A stretch of DNA of 64,000 nt, taken from NCBI GenBank assembly GCA_027490095.1, contig JAIXYT010000003.1, positions 1-64,000 on the forward strand, written 5' to 3'. Numbering within the stretch: position 1 is the first letter of the stretch; every line of letters starts with the position of its first letter. Below, in pieces: positions 10,044 to 17,534 of this stretch. The stretch comes from Sphingomonadales bacterium. GTDB taxonomy: Bacteria > Pseudomonadota > Alphaproteobacteria > Sphingomonadales > Sphingomonadaceae. A model generated the notes under the pieces. That model made no database searches, was not told the DNA's origin, and saw only the letters and a list, made by a program, of their open reading frames with translations. The position numbers and the translations under genes are program-made.

Positions 10044-11197
10044 GGCGTCAGCGACACTTCCTGCCTCGCCCCCGGGGCATAGCCCAGCCAATCGTGGATG
10101 ATGGCGGCAATCCGGTCGGCGGCGTGCCCGTCGCCGAACGGCATCACGGGGCGCAGCGCCTTGCGCAACAGGGTTCGCCGCACGGCCGAGACGATGCTGT
10201 CCGCCTGCAGCTCGACGAGTTCTGCGGCGCCCGCCGCGAGCGCCTCGGACCGCTCGGTCGTCTGCCGCAACACCAGCGTGCGCAGGCCCAGCATGGGCGC
10301 CTCTTCCTGCAGGCCGCCCGAATCCGTGAGCAGGACCTTCGCCTGACGCATCATCCAGACCATCGTCACATGATCGACCGCGGGAATCAGATGCACGCCG
10401 TCCAGGCCCTCCAGCTTCTCGCGCAGGACACGCTGCACGGCGGGATTGGGGTGCAGCGGCAGCACGATCTCGGCCTCGCAGAAGGCCGCGAGCCGTGCCA
10501 GCGCAGCCGCGATCGCCTGCAGTCGGCGCCCCATGTTCTCGCGCCGGTGCACGGTCACGAGCAGCAACGGGCGGCCGGGTCTTGCGGCATAGGGATGCCG
10601 CAACGCCAGGTCCGCCGCGAGCGAGGGATCGCCATCCAGCCGGGCAAGGGTGGCCTTCAGCGCATCGATTCCGCTGTTGCCCGTCACATGGATGCGGGCC
10701 GCGTCGATCCCTTCCTGCCTGAGCACGGCAGCTGCATGGCGGGTGGGCGCAAAGTGAAGGCTTGCAATCGGCGACACCAGCGTCCGGTGCAGCTCTTCGG
10801 GGTGGGGTTCGTCGAAGTCATGCGTCCTGAGGCCGGCCTCGACATGCGCGATCGGCACCCTTGCATAGGCGGCACTCAAGGCGCCAGCCAGCGTCGAAAC
10901 CGTGTCGCCCTGGACCAGCGCCAGCTGCGGGCGCCAGGCGGTGAACACCGGCCCGAGGCGCGCCATGATGCTTGCGAGCTGTTGGGGCGCGGCCATTCCC
11001 GGTGCGCAGGCCGCAAGGTCGAGATCGGGCTGCAGCGCGAGTTCCCGAAGCATCAGCGGCGCAAGATCCGGATGCTGGCCTGTCATGGCCAGGACCACCC
11101 TGTGGCCCCTGTCCTGCAGCGCCCGGACCACCGGGGCCAGCTTGACCACCTCGGGCCGGGTGCCACACACGGCCAACAGCGGCGACCTGCCTTGCAT
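10040..11197 (-). CDS. wecB: UDP-N-acetylglucosamine 2-epimerase, non-hydrolysing
   Basis: It interconverts UDP-GlcNAc and UDP-ManNAc, a precursor for cell-surface polysaccharide. The 385-residue protein has the family motifs [15 protein letters not shown] at the N-terminus, [21 protein letters not shown] with [26 protein letters not shown] and [12 protein letters not shown]. The start at 11197 ([10 protein letters not shown]) places the Rossmann strand at the N-terminus; an upstream in-frame start at 11287 would add 30 unlike residues. No UDP-ManNAc dehydrogenase or glycosyltransferase lies nearby. It ends tail to tail with aroA. Confidence 0.92.
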   Translation of the reverse strand: MQGRSPLLAVCGTRPEVVKLAPVVRALQDRGHRVVLAMTGQHPDLAPLMLRELALQPDLDLAACAPGMAAPQQLASIMARLGPVFTAWRPQLALVQGDTVSTLAGALSAAYARVPIAHVEAGLRTHDFDEPHPEELHRTLVSPIASLHFAPTRHAAAVLRQEGIDAARIHVTGNSGIDALKATLARLDGDPSLAADLALRHPYAARPGRPLLLVTVHRRENMGRRLQAIAAALARLAAFCEAEIVLPLHPNPAVQRVLREKLEGLDGVHLIPAVDHVTMVWMMRQAKVLLTDSGGLQEEAPMLGLRTLVLRQTTERSEALAAGAAELVELQADSIVSAVRRTLLRKALRPVMPFGDGHAADRIAAIIHDWLGYAPGARQEVSLTP

Positions 11198-11359
11198 AGG
11201 TCTGGCATCCCCCGCAGCAGACTGCCGAAGCAATCCGCGAAGAACCGACCCTGGTAAATCGATATCAATGAATCCGCACCGCTCCAACAGCTTTTGGCAT
11301 TAACAGCGCTGCAAGATAGTTAACGAAACCGGCCGGCCGCTGATGGCGAGCGGATTGCT

Positions 11360-11405
11360 GATGCGAATCGCTTGCATCTTTCCCATCTATTGCATATCAC
11401 TCGCA
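11360..11405. promoter_or_regulatory. two Fur-box-like inverted repeats upstream of the Bfd-type ferredoxin
   Basis: Two 15-base sites, TGCGAATCGCTTGCA (11362-11376, flanked by AT on both sides) and TGCATATCACTCGCA (11391-11405), start 93 and 64 bases before the ferredoxin start. Each has TGC/GCA ends and resembles alphaproteobacterial iron-responsive Fur operators. This fits the known iron control of bfd genes, but neither is a full palindrome and no search was made. Confidence 0.35.
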
Positions 11406-11454
11406 ACTGTCGGCAGCGCCGGCATGGCGCAACCCTTCAGCAGACCGGACCAAA

Positions 11455-11631
11455 ATGATCGTCTGTTCGTGCAATGTGCTCCGGGAATCCCAGGTTCGCG
11501 AGATCGCCCGCGGTGGTGTCCGCTGCGAGCGGGAAGCCTATCAGCGCCTCGGCTGCCGGCCCCAGTGCGGCCAGTGCCTTCCCTATGCCCGCCAGCTGGT
11601 GCGCGAGGAATCGGGCCGCGTCGCCTCCTGA
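11455..11631 (+). CDS. bfd: bacterioferritin-associated ferredoxin-type (2Fe-2S)-binding protein
   Basis: A 58-residue protein starting MIVCSCNVLRESQVREIA, with a second pair in RLGCRPQCGQCLPYA. This is the Bfd layout: C-x-C near the N-terminus and C-x2-C after a helical stretch bind a 2Fe-2S cluster. Bfd passes electrons to bacterioferritin to release stored iron. There is an extra Cys in the C-terminal part (CRPQCGQC), as in many homologues. No bacterioferritin gene lies in the window. The gene sits alone, converging on ribF with a 15-base gap. Confidence 0.85.
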   Translation: MIVCSCNVLRESQVREIARGGVRCEREAYQRLGCRPQCGQCLPYARQLVREESGRVAS

Positions 11632-11646
11632 CCGGTCGCGCCGTTT

Positions 11647-12573
11647 TCAGGTCGCAAGAACGGCGCGCGCAACCTCTTCATCCTTCGCGATCTGCGCCTT
11701 CAGCGCATCCAGCCCGTCCAGCTTCAGCTCGCCACGCAGCCAGCGCACCAGCTCGATCTCGATCGTTTGGCCGTAGAGGTCGCCCGACCAGTCCAGAAGC
11801 CAGGTCTCCAGCAGCTCCCTGGGCGGATCGAACATCGGCCGGATGCCGAGGTTCGCGACACCGTTGGCAACCGTGCCGTCCGACAGGCGGGCGCGCACGG
11901 CATAGACCCCGTAGCGCGGCCTCAGATAGGCTCCCAGCTCCTGGTTGGCGGTCGGCACGCCGATGGTGCGGCCGCGCTTGTCGCCATGGATCACCGGCAT
12001 CGCGATGGTGAAAGGTCTGGTCAGCAGGCGCGCGGCCGTTTCCATGTCGCCCTCGACGAGCGCCTGGCGGATCCGGGTCGAGGACACGACCTCGTCACTG
12101 GCCGTCACCGGGGCAACCGCCTCGGCCGAAAAGCCGAGGCTGCGCCCCAGTTGGCCGAGCGTCTCGGCCGAGCCCGACCGCCCCTTGCCGAAGGTGAAAT
12201 CCTCGCCGGTCACGACATGGGCGATGCCGAGCCGCGCCACCAGCCACTGGCGGGCGAAGTCCTCCGCCGACAGCCCGGCAAGCGCTGCATCGAAGGGGAT
12301 GACGACGGCCCCGTCCACGCCGAGCCCTTCGAACAGCTTCAGCTTCTGCCCCGGCGTGGTCAGGGCAAAGGGCGGGCTGTCGGGCCGGAAATGGCGCGAG
12401 GGGTGCGGATCGAAGGTGGCGACGAGCGCCGGGATGCCGGCCTTGCGGGCCGCGCGGATGGCGGCGCCGATCACTGCCTGGTGGCCCCGGTGCACGCCGT
12501 CGAAGTTGCCCAGCGCAAGCGCCCCGCCCCTCAGTTCCGCAGGAAGGCTGCCCTGCCCTTCGACCGTTTTCAT
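11647..12573 (-). CDS. ribF: bifunctional riboflavin kinase/FAD synthetase
   Basis: It phosphorylates riboflavin to FMN and adenylates FMN to FAD. The 308-residue protein has the FAD synthetase domain first (about 15-175), with ALGNFDGVHRGHQAVI, VATFDPHPSRHF and SSTRIRQALVEGD. The riboflavin kinase domain follows (about 180-305), with VIHGDKRGRTIGVPTAN and NLGIRPMF. The length is normal. It is the last gene of a minus-strand run and lies 60 bases after folA. Confidence 0.96.
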   Translation of the reverse strand: MKTVEGQGSLPAELRGGALALGNFDGVHRGHQAVIGAAIRAARKAGIPALVATFDPHPSRHFRPDSPPFALTTPGQKLKLFEGLGVDGAVVIPFDAALAGLSAEDFARQWLVARLGIAHVVTGEDFTFGKGRSGSAETLGQLGRSLGFSAEAVAPVTASDEVVSSTRIRQALVEGDMETAARLLTRPFTIAMPVIHGDKRGRTIGVPTANQELGAYLRPRYGVYAVRARLSDGTVANGVANLGIRPMFDPPRELLETWLLDWSGDLYGQTIEIELVRWLRGELKLDGLDALKAQIAKDEEVARAVLAT

Positions 12574-12633
12574 GGGAAGGCCCGTTAGCGGCAGCGAAAG
12601 CCGAGCGCCAGAGGGCCGCGCCCGCGCAAACCC

Positions 12634-13137
12634 CTAGACCCGCACATAGGTGAGGAAGTCGAACGCGGGGGCATCGCCCTCGGCCGGGTTCGCGATCCGC
12701 GCGGCCTCGCGCCACTGGCCGGGATCGGGATCGGGAAACCGGGTGTCCCCCTGCGGGCTCATGTGGATGCGCGTCAGCTCGATCCGGGTCGCGATCGGCA
12801 TCGCCTCGGCATAGATCTGGGCGCCGCCCACCACCATGATCGCGCCGGCCCGGGCGCGTGGGTCGAGCCCGGCGGCCGCGATCGCTTCGGCGAGGTTGGG
12901 CACCACGGTGACGCCCTCGGCCGCCCAGGCGCTGTCGCGCGTGAGGACGATGTTGTGCCGGCCGGGCAGCGGCTTTCCGATCGATTCGAAGGTCTTGCGG
13001 CCCATGATGACGGGCTTGCCCGTCGTCAGCTGCTTGAAGTGCCTGAGGTCTGCCGGAAGGTGCCACGGCATGGCGCCCTCGTGCCCGATCACGCCATTGT
13101 CGGCGACGGCAACGACCAGCACGATTTCGGGTCGCAT
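12634..13137 (-). CDS. folA: dihydrofolate reductase
   Basis: It reduces dihydrofolate to tetrahydrofolate with NADPH. The 167-residue chain has VAVADNGVIGHEGAMPWHLP with the substrate-binding region, then LRHFKQLTTGKPVIMGRKTF and IMVVGGAQIYAEAM. The catalytic acid expected after PWHLP is at PADLRHFK (Asp). The ATG overlaps the stop of the upstream membrane-protein gene (TGATG), so the two are translationally coupled. Confidence 0.96.
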   Translation of the reverse strand: MRPEIVLVVAVADNGVIGHEGAMPWHLPADLRHFKQLTTGKPVIMGRKTFESIGKPLPGRHNIVLTRDSAWAAEGVTVVPNLAEAIAAAGLDPRARAGAIMVVGGAQIYAEAMPIATRIELTRIHMSPQGDTRFPDPDPGQWREAARIANPAEGDAPAFDFLTYVRV

Positions 13138-13931
13138 CAGGCCCCGGCCTCGCGCGCCAGCGCCCTTGCCAGCAGGGCGAGGAACGCGATGTAGAAGGTT
13201 CCGGCCGCAGCCGACGCCGCGGCATTGAGCAGTTCGAACAGCCAGCGGCCAAGGCTCCAGCCGCTGTCGACCGGCCCGGTGGCAATGGTCGAGATCACGC
13301 CGGCGGCCGCGCCGATGCCGCCGATTCCGATCAGGAGGAACAGGAAGCCGGTCAGCAGCATCGCAAGCATGCCGATGATGCGGAGCGCGCGTCCCTTGGT
13401 CAGGCGCCAGGCGGCGCCGATCGCGGAGATCGGTTCGGGGTGATCGGTCGCCAGGAGCGGGATGACGATCCCCAACCGCGCGAGAAGCCAGACACCCGCG
13501 ACGAGGACCGCAACGATCGCGGCCGCATTTCCGCCGCCCAGCAGAAAGGCGAGCGACGCCGGCAGGAAGGCTGCAACGGTGAACAGAACGACCAGCGCGA
13601 AGAATGCGGCCATCGCCGCCGGCAGTCGGGTAACGGCGGTGCGCAGCTCCGTGCCCAGCGTCTGACCCGAGGTGCCGTCGTTCCAGACGATCCGCGCCAT
13701 CGCGAGTTGGCCCACGGTCGACACCAGCAGCAGCAGCCCCAGGGCAACCGCATCGCCCAGGAAAGCATCACCCACGAAGAGCTGGTCGGGCGTCCGGTTG
13801 GCGACGTGCCGGGCCAGAAGCAGCTGCGGCAGGAACAGGAAGGCCGCCGCAAGTGGCCACAGCAGATCGGCATGGCGCCGGACGGCAGCAGCCGTTTCGG
13901 GCCAGAGGCGGCCGAAGCTGATCGGATCCAA
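13137..13931 (-). CDS. multi-pass membrane protein of unknown function
   Basis: A 264-residue hydrophobic protein with about six membrane segments, for example LLWPLAAAFLFLPQLLLA, LGLLLLVSTVGQLAMARIV, FFALVVLFTVAAFLPASLAF and IIGMLAMLLTGFLFLLIGIG. The stretch SAIGAAWRLTKGRALRIIG resembles the loop seen in glycerophosphoryl-diester-phosphodiesterase-like membrane domains. I cannot assign a function. It overlaps folA by one base and follows grxD by 28 bases in the same direction. Confidence 0.75.
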   Translation of the reverse strand: MDPISFGRLWPETAAAVRRHADLLWPLAAAFLFLPQLLLARHVANRTPDQLFVGDAFLGDAVALGLLLLVSTVGQLAMARIVWNDGTSGQTLGTELRTAVTRLPAAMAAFFALVVLFTVAAFLPASLAFLLGGGNAAAIVAVLVAGVWLLARLGIVIPLLATDHPEPISAIGAAWRLTKGRALRIIGMLAMLLTGFLFLLIGIGGIGAAAGVISTIATGPVDSGWSLGRWLFELLNAAASAAAGTFYIAFLALLARALAREAGA

Positions 13932-13959
13932 GATACGGCGTCTTCGGTGGTGCGCGGGC

Positions 13960-14286
13960 TCAGCCGGCCTTGACGCCGCTGTCCGCCATCAGGGCCTGAA
14001 GCTCGCCGGCCTCGAACATCTCCATCATGATGTCCGAGCCGCCGACGAACTCGCCCTTCACATAGAGCTGCGGGATGGTCGGCCAGTCCGAATAGGCCTT
14101 GATGCCCTGCCGGACTTCCATGTCCTGCAGCACGTCGACCGAGTGGAAGGGCACGTCGAGATGCTCGAGGATGGCGATCGCGCGGCTGGAAAAGCCGCAC
14201 TGCGGGAACAGCGGGGTTCCCTTCATGAACAGCACGACGTCATTGCCCTTCACGATGCCGTCGATACGTTCCTGCGTTGCGTCCAT
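13960..14286 (-). CDS. grxD: monothiol glutaredoxin, Grx4/GrxD family
   Basis: A 108-residue CGFS-type glutaredoxin that carries or delivers 2Fe-2S clusters with glutathione. The active-site motif PQCGFSSRAI is at residues 28-37, WPTIPQLYVKGEFVGGSDI binds glutathione, and VVLFMKGTP is at the N-terminus. It lies 14 bases downstream of bolA; the two families form heterodimers on a shared cluster, so adjacency supports the functional link. The ATG at 14286 gives the family length. Confidence 0.96.
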   Translation of the reverse strand: MDATQERIDGIVKGNDVVLFMKGTPLFPQCGFSSRAIAILEHLDVPFHSVDVLQDMEVRQGIKAYSDWPTIPQLYVKGEFVGGSDIMMEMFEAGELQALMADSGVKAG

Positions 14287-14300
14287 GGCTGAGGCTCCAA

Positions 14301-14558
14301 TCAGGCGGAGGCGGCCCCGGCAACAGCTGCCGGCACCGCGGTTGTCAGTTGCAGGGCGTGCAGCGCACCGCCCATGCGGCCGCCGAGCGCCGCATAGACC
14401 AGCTGGTGCTGCTTCACCCGGGAAAGACCAGCGAACCGGGCCGAGACCACATGCGCGGCCCAATGGTCGTCATCGCCGGCAAGGTCGGTCAGCCGGACCT
14501 CGGCATCGGGGATCGCCGCCTTGATGGCGGCCTCGATCTCGTGTCCGGGCATGGGCAT
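14301..14558 (-). CDS. bolA: BolA family protein
   Basis: An 85-residue BolA/YrbA-type protein: IEAAIKAAIPDAEVRLTDLAGDDD at the N-terminus, the class signature HWAAHVVSARFAGLSRVKQH and the LVYAALGGRMGGALHALQL helix. The conserved histidine of ALHALQ, a cluster ligand in BolA-glutaredoxin complexes, is present. It is flanked by the ATPase inhibitor gene (4-base gap) and grxD (14-base gap). The start may be the ATG at 14558 or the one two codons later. Confidence 0.93.
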   Translation of the reverse strand: MPMPGHEIEAAIKAAIPDAEVRLTDLAGDDDHWAAHVVSARFAGLSRVKQHQLVYAALGGRMGGALHALQLTTAVPAAVAGAASA

Positions 14559-14562
14559 CGGC

Positions 14563-14886
14563 TCAGCCCTGCTTGGCTAGCTGGTCGCGCGCCTCGGCCG
14601 TCTTCTTCGACAGCATCTCGCGCACTTCGATGTCGCTGGTTTCCACGCCACCCTTCAGAAGGTCGCCGATCAGCTTGCGGATGACGTCCTCGTCGCCCGT
14701 TTCCTCGAAGTCGGCCTGCACAACCGCCTTGGCATAGGCCTCGGACTCCGCATCGGTCAGGCCCAGCCGCTCGGCGGCCCACAGGCCCAGAAGCTTGTTG
14801 CGCCGGGCGGTCACGCGGAACTCGAGGTCGGCATCGTGCGCGAACTTTGCCTCGAAACCCTTCTCGCGTTCGTCGAACGTGCCCAT
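14563..14886 (-). CDS. F1-ATPase inhibitor zeta subunit family (DUF1476)
   Basis: A 107-residue protein, MGTFDEREKGFEAKFAHDAD onward. This is the characteristic start of the alphaproteobacterial zeta subunit, which binds F1 and blocks ATP hydrolysis. The C-terminal helical domain (LLGLWAAERLGL and the following helices) is intact. It leads a minus-strand run with bolA, grxD, the membrane protein, folA and ribF. Its role here follows from the family (shown in Paracoccus), not from any local evidence. Confidence 0.9.
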   Translation of the reverse strand: MGTFDEREKGFEAKFAHDADLEFRVTARRNKLLGLWAAERLGLTDAESEAYAKAVVQADFEETGDEDVIRKLIGDLLKGGVETSDIEVREMLSKKTAEARDQLAKQG

Positions 14887-15003
14887 GCCTGTCTCAGTCC
14901 CCGAAAAAGATGACGCGCCTGCCTTCGGCGCACCTGTCGGAGATAGGCGGCATCGGCGCCCGATTCAACCAAGGGTTGCAGGGGCGCAGCAATGCAGCGA
15001 GCA

Positions 15004-15552
15004 CTAGCTGATCCTGGGCGGCCCCTTGGCCGTGCCAAGCTGGGCTGCAAGCTCCTCGAGCGCGCTGCGCAATCCCTCGTCCTTCACACCGGACAGGTTG
15101 ACAAGCCCCGATGGCGCCGGCGCTTTCGGGGCCTCGGCTCTCGTCGGCCGGTCGGACGGCTTCGGCACCTCGCCCTGGACCAGGCGGATCCGCCCGACGG
15201 CCGCATGGCCCAGAATGCGGTTCGCCCGGTCGATGATCTGCGGCCCCACATGCTGCAGCTGAATCGAGAAGGGCCCTTCCACACGGATGGTCAGAACGCC
15301 ACCGGTCGTTTCGCCCCGCGCGAACTTCAGCGATTCGGGGATGGACCAGCGCGCGTAGACGGGCCCCACCACCTCGCGCCAGCGCGCCAGCAGCGCCGCC
15401 TGCACGAAGCCGAATCGCCGGAAGGCCATGCCGCCCACCTCGGGCAGCAGCGAGCCGACGTCGCGCACGCCGTTGCGTCTCGCCGCAGGCGCGCCGGCTC
15501 TGGGCTGCGCCAGAGGCGCGCTGTCGCTGGCTTTCCGGGGAGGCTTCGCCAT
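15004..15552 (-). CDS. DUF721 / DciA-like protein
   Basis: A 182-residue protein. Its middle (about residues 30-130) matches DUF721: GFVQAALLARWREVVGPVYA, IPESLKFARGETTGGVLTIR and GPFSIQLQHVGPQIIDRANR. DciA proteins load the replicative helicase in bacteria lacking DnaC. The N-terminal 28 residues and the C-terminal tail are basic and proline-rich. The alphaproteobacterial branch is less well studied, so the function is inferred. It is divergent from mutY with only 27 bases between starts. Confidence 0.8.
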   Translation of the reverse strand: MAKPPRKASDSAPLAQPRAGAPAARRNGVRDVGSLLPEVGGMAFRRFGFVQAALLARWREVVGPVYARWSIPESLKFARGETTGGVLTIRVEGPFSIQLQHVGPQIIDRANRILGHAAVGRIRLVQGEVPKPSDRPTRAEAPKAPAPSGLVNLSGVKDEGLRSALEELAAQLGTAKGPPRIS

Positions 15553-15579
15553 AAGCCCGCCCTGTGCCAGAGAGCGGGC

Positions 15580-16662
15580 ATGGCCGTCGACACCGAAAGC
15601 ATCCTGCCGGCAACCGCGCACCTGCTGGCCTGGTATGATGCGGCCGCGCGGGCGCTGCCGTGGCGGGCGCTTCCGGGGGCGCCGCCGCCGGATCCCTACC
15701 GGGTCTGGCTGTCGGAAATCATGCTGCAGCAGACGACGGTTGCAGCGGCCGGCCCCTATTTCGAACGATTCCTGGCGCTGTGGCCGACGGTCGAGGCGCT
15801 GGCGGCGGCCGACGAGGCCGACGTGATGCGCGAATGGGCAGGCCTCGGCTATTATGCCCGCGCCCGCAACCTGTGCGCCGCCGCCCGCGCGGTTGCCGCT
15901 GCCGGCGCCTTTCCGACGAGCGCTGCGGGTCTCAGGGCCTTGCCGGGTGTCGGGCCCTACACTGCGGCGGCAATCGCGGCGATCGCCTTCGGCGAACCGG
16001 CGGTCGTGATCGACGCCAACATCGAACGGGTGACGAGCCGGCTGTTCGCCCTGCCCGATGCCCTGCCGGCGGGGCGACCTGCACTCGAGGCAGCGCTCCG
16101 CCCGCTTGTTCCGACGGACCGTCCCGGCGACTTCGCCCAGGCCCTCATGGACCTGGGGGCCACCATCTGCACCCCGCGAAGTCCCCGCTGCCTGCTCTGT
16201 CCCCTCGCCCCGGACTGCATCGCGCGGCGCTCCGGCAACCCGCAGGCCTTTCCGGTGAAGGCGCCCAAGCGCCCCAGGCCCCTCAAGCGGGGGACGGCCT
16301 GGTGGATCGAGCATGCAGGCGAAGTCGCGCTTGTGCGTCGGCCGCCCAGGGGCCTTCTGGGCGGAATGCTCGCCCTGCCCTCCTCGGCCTGGTCGGTCGA
16401 TGCGGTCCTCGACTTTCCCTTCGCTGCCGACTGGCAGCTCGCGCCAGAGCCTGTGCGTCATGGCTTCACCCATTTCGAGCTGGAGCTTCAGGTCGCCATT
16501 GTCCGCGCGCCCGACCGGCTGAACGGCATTGCCGGGCAGCCGATCATCTGGACCCCGCGCGAAGGCATCGCGGCTGCGGGCCTTCCCACCCTGTTCGCCC
16601 GCGCGGCCACGGTTGCGCTCGGGCTTTCGCTGCAACCCGCCCGGGAAACGGAGACCGCATGA
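15580..16662 (+). CDS. mutY: A/G-specific adenine DNA glycosylase
   Basis: It removes adenine mispaired with 8-oxoguanine. The 360-residue protein has the family motifs in order: LPWRALP, VWLSEIMLQQTTV with the catalytic Glu, helix-hairpin-helix LPGVGPYTAAAIAAIAFG, VIDANIERV with the catalytic Asp, and the cluster motif C-x6-C-x2-C-x5-C (CTPRSPRCLLCPLAPDC) for 4Fe-4S. The C-terminal Nudix-like domain that reads 8-oxoG follows residue 225. It overlaps nudC by four bases. Confidence 0.96.
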   Translation: MAVDTESILPATAHLLAWYDAAARALPWRALPGAPPPDPYRVWLSEIMLQQTTVAAAGPYFERFLALWPTVEALAAADEADVMREWAGLGYYARARNLCAAARAVAAAGAFPTSAAGLRALPGVGPYTAAAIAAIAFGEPAVVIDANIERVTSRLFALPDALPAGRPALEAALRPLVPTDRPGDFAQALMDLGATICTPRSPRCLLCPLAPDCIARRSGNPQAFPVKAPKRPRPLKRGTAWWIEHAGEVALVRRPPRGLLGGMLALPSSAWSVDAVLDFPFAADWQLAPEPVRHGFTHFELELQVAIVRAPDRLNGIAGQPIIWTPREGIAAAGLPTLFARAATVALGLSLQPARETETA

Positions 16663-17534
16663 CCAGACTGCACCTCGGCTACACAGGCGCCCCGCTGGAC
16701 AAGGCCGACCACATGCGCCGCGATGCAGCCGCAATCCAGGCCGCCCGCATGCATCCCAGCGCCCGGTTCCTCATTCTCGACGATCTGAAGCCGTTGATGG
16801 CGGAAGGCGGCACCGACCTCTTCTGGGCACGCCGCAGCGAGATCCCGACCGGCCTTGCCATCTTCCTTGGCCTCAACGCCGATGGTGAACCCCGCTTTGC
16901 CGTCGACGGCAAGCCCGACGATGATCTTCCGGCCCGCGCAACCGATGCCCGCGCCGCCGGCGCGCTGCTGGCCGACGGGCGCGCGGCCATCATCGCCCAG
17001 GCGCGTTCCGTGCTGGACTGGCATCGACGGCATGGCTTCTGCGCGAATTGCGGCGCACCGACCGAGGTGCAGAAGGCGGGCTACAGCCGCCTGTGCGGAT
17101 CCTGCGGAGCCGAGCATTTCCCGCGCGTCGACCCGGTCGTCATCATGCTTGCCGAAAAGGATGGGCTTGCCCTCGTCGGTCGTGGCCCGCGCTTTCCGGC
17201 CGGCTTCTTCTCGGCGCTGGCCGGGTTCGTGGAGCCGGGGGAATCGCTCGAGGAGGCCGTTGCCCGCGAACTGCACGAGGAGGCCGGCATCCGTGTGCAT
17301 GGCGTGCGTTACGGCGCCAGCCAGCCCTGGCCCTTCCCGTCCAGCCTGATGATGGGAGCCTTCGCCACGGCCGAGGGTTTCGAGCTTGCGCTGGACGAAA
17401 GCGAGATCGCCGAGGCGCGCTGGGTCAGCCGCGAAGAGGTGCGTGCCGCGCTGGCCGGGGAGGCGGACTGGAAGGCCCCCCCTCCCCTTGCAATTGCGCA
17501 CTGGCTGCTGGCGACCTGGGCCGGCCGGCCCTGA
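16659..17534 (+). CDS. nudC: NAD(+) diphosphatase (NudC-type Nudix hydrolase)
   Basis: It cleaves NAD(H) to AMP and nicotinamide mononucleotide, and in some bacteria removes NAD caps from RNA. The 291-residue protein has a zinc ribbon (CANCG and CGSCG, residues 128-151), the Nudix box beginning GFVEPGESLEEAVARELHEE and the NudC tail signature SQPWPFPSSLM. The start overlaps the mutY stop (ATGA), coupling a base-repair enzyme and a nucleotide-pool enzyme. The last 110 bases lie opposite the 3' end of the convergent GGDEF/EAL gene. Confidence 0.95.
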   Translation: MTRLHLGYTGAPLDKADHMRRDAAAIQAARMHPSARFLILDDLKPLMAEGGTDLFWARRSEIPTGLAIFLGLNADGEPRFAVDGKPDDDLPARATDARAAGALLADGRAAIIAQARSVLDWHRRHGFCANCGAPTEVQKAGYSRLCGSCGAEHFPRVDPVVIMLAEKDGLALVGRGPRFPAGFFSALAGFVEPGESLEEAVARELHEEAGIRVHGVRYGASQPWPFPSSLMMGAFATAEGFELALDESEIAEARWVSREEVRAALAGEADWKAPPPLAIAHWLLATWAGRP

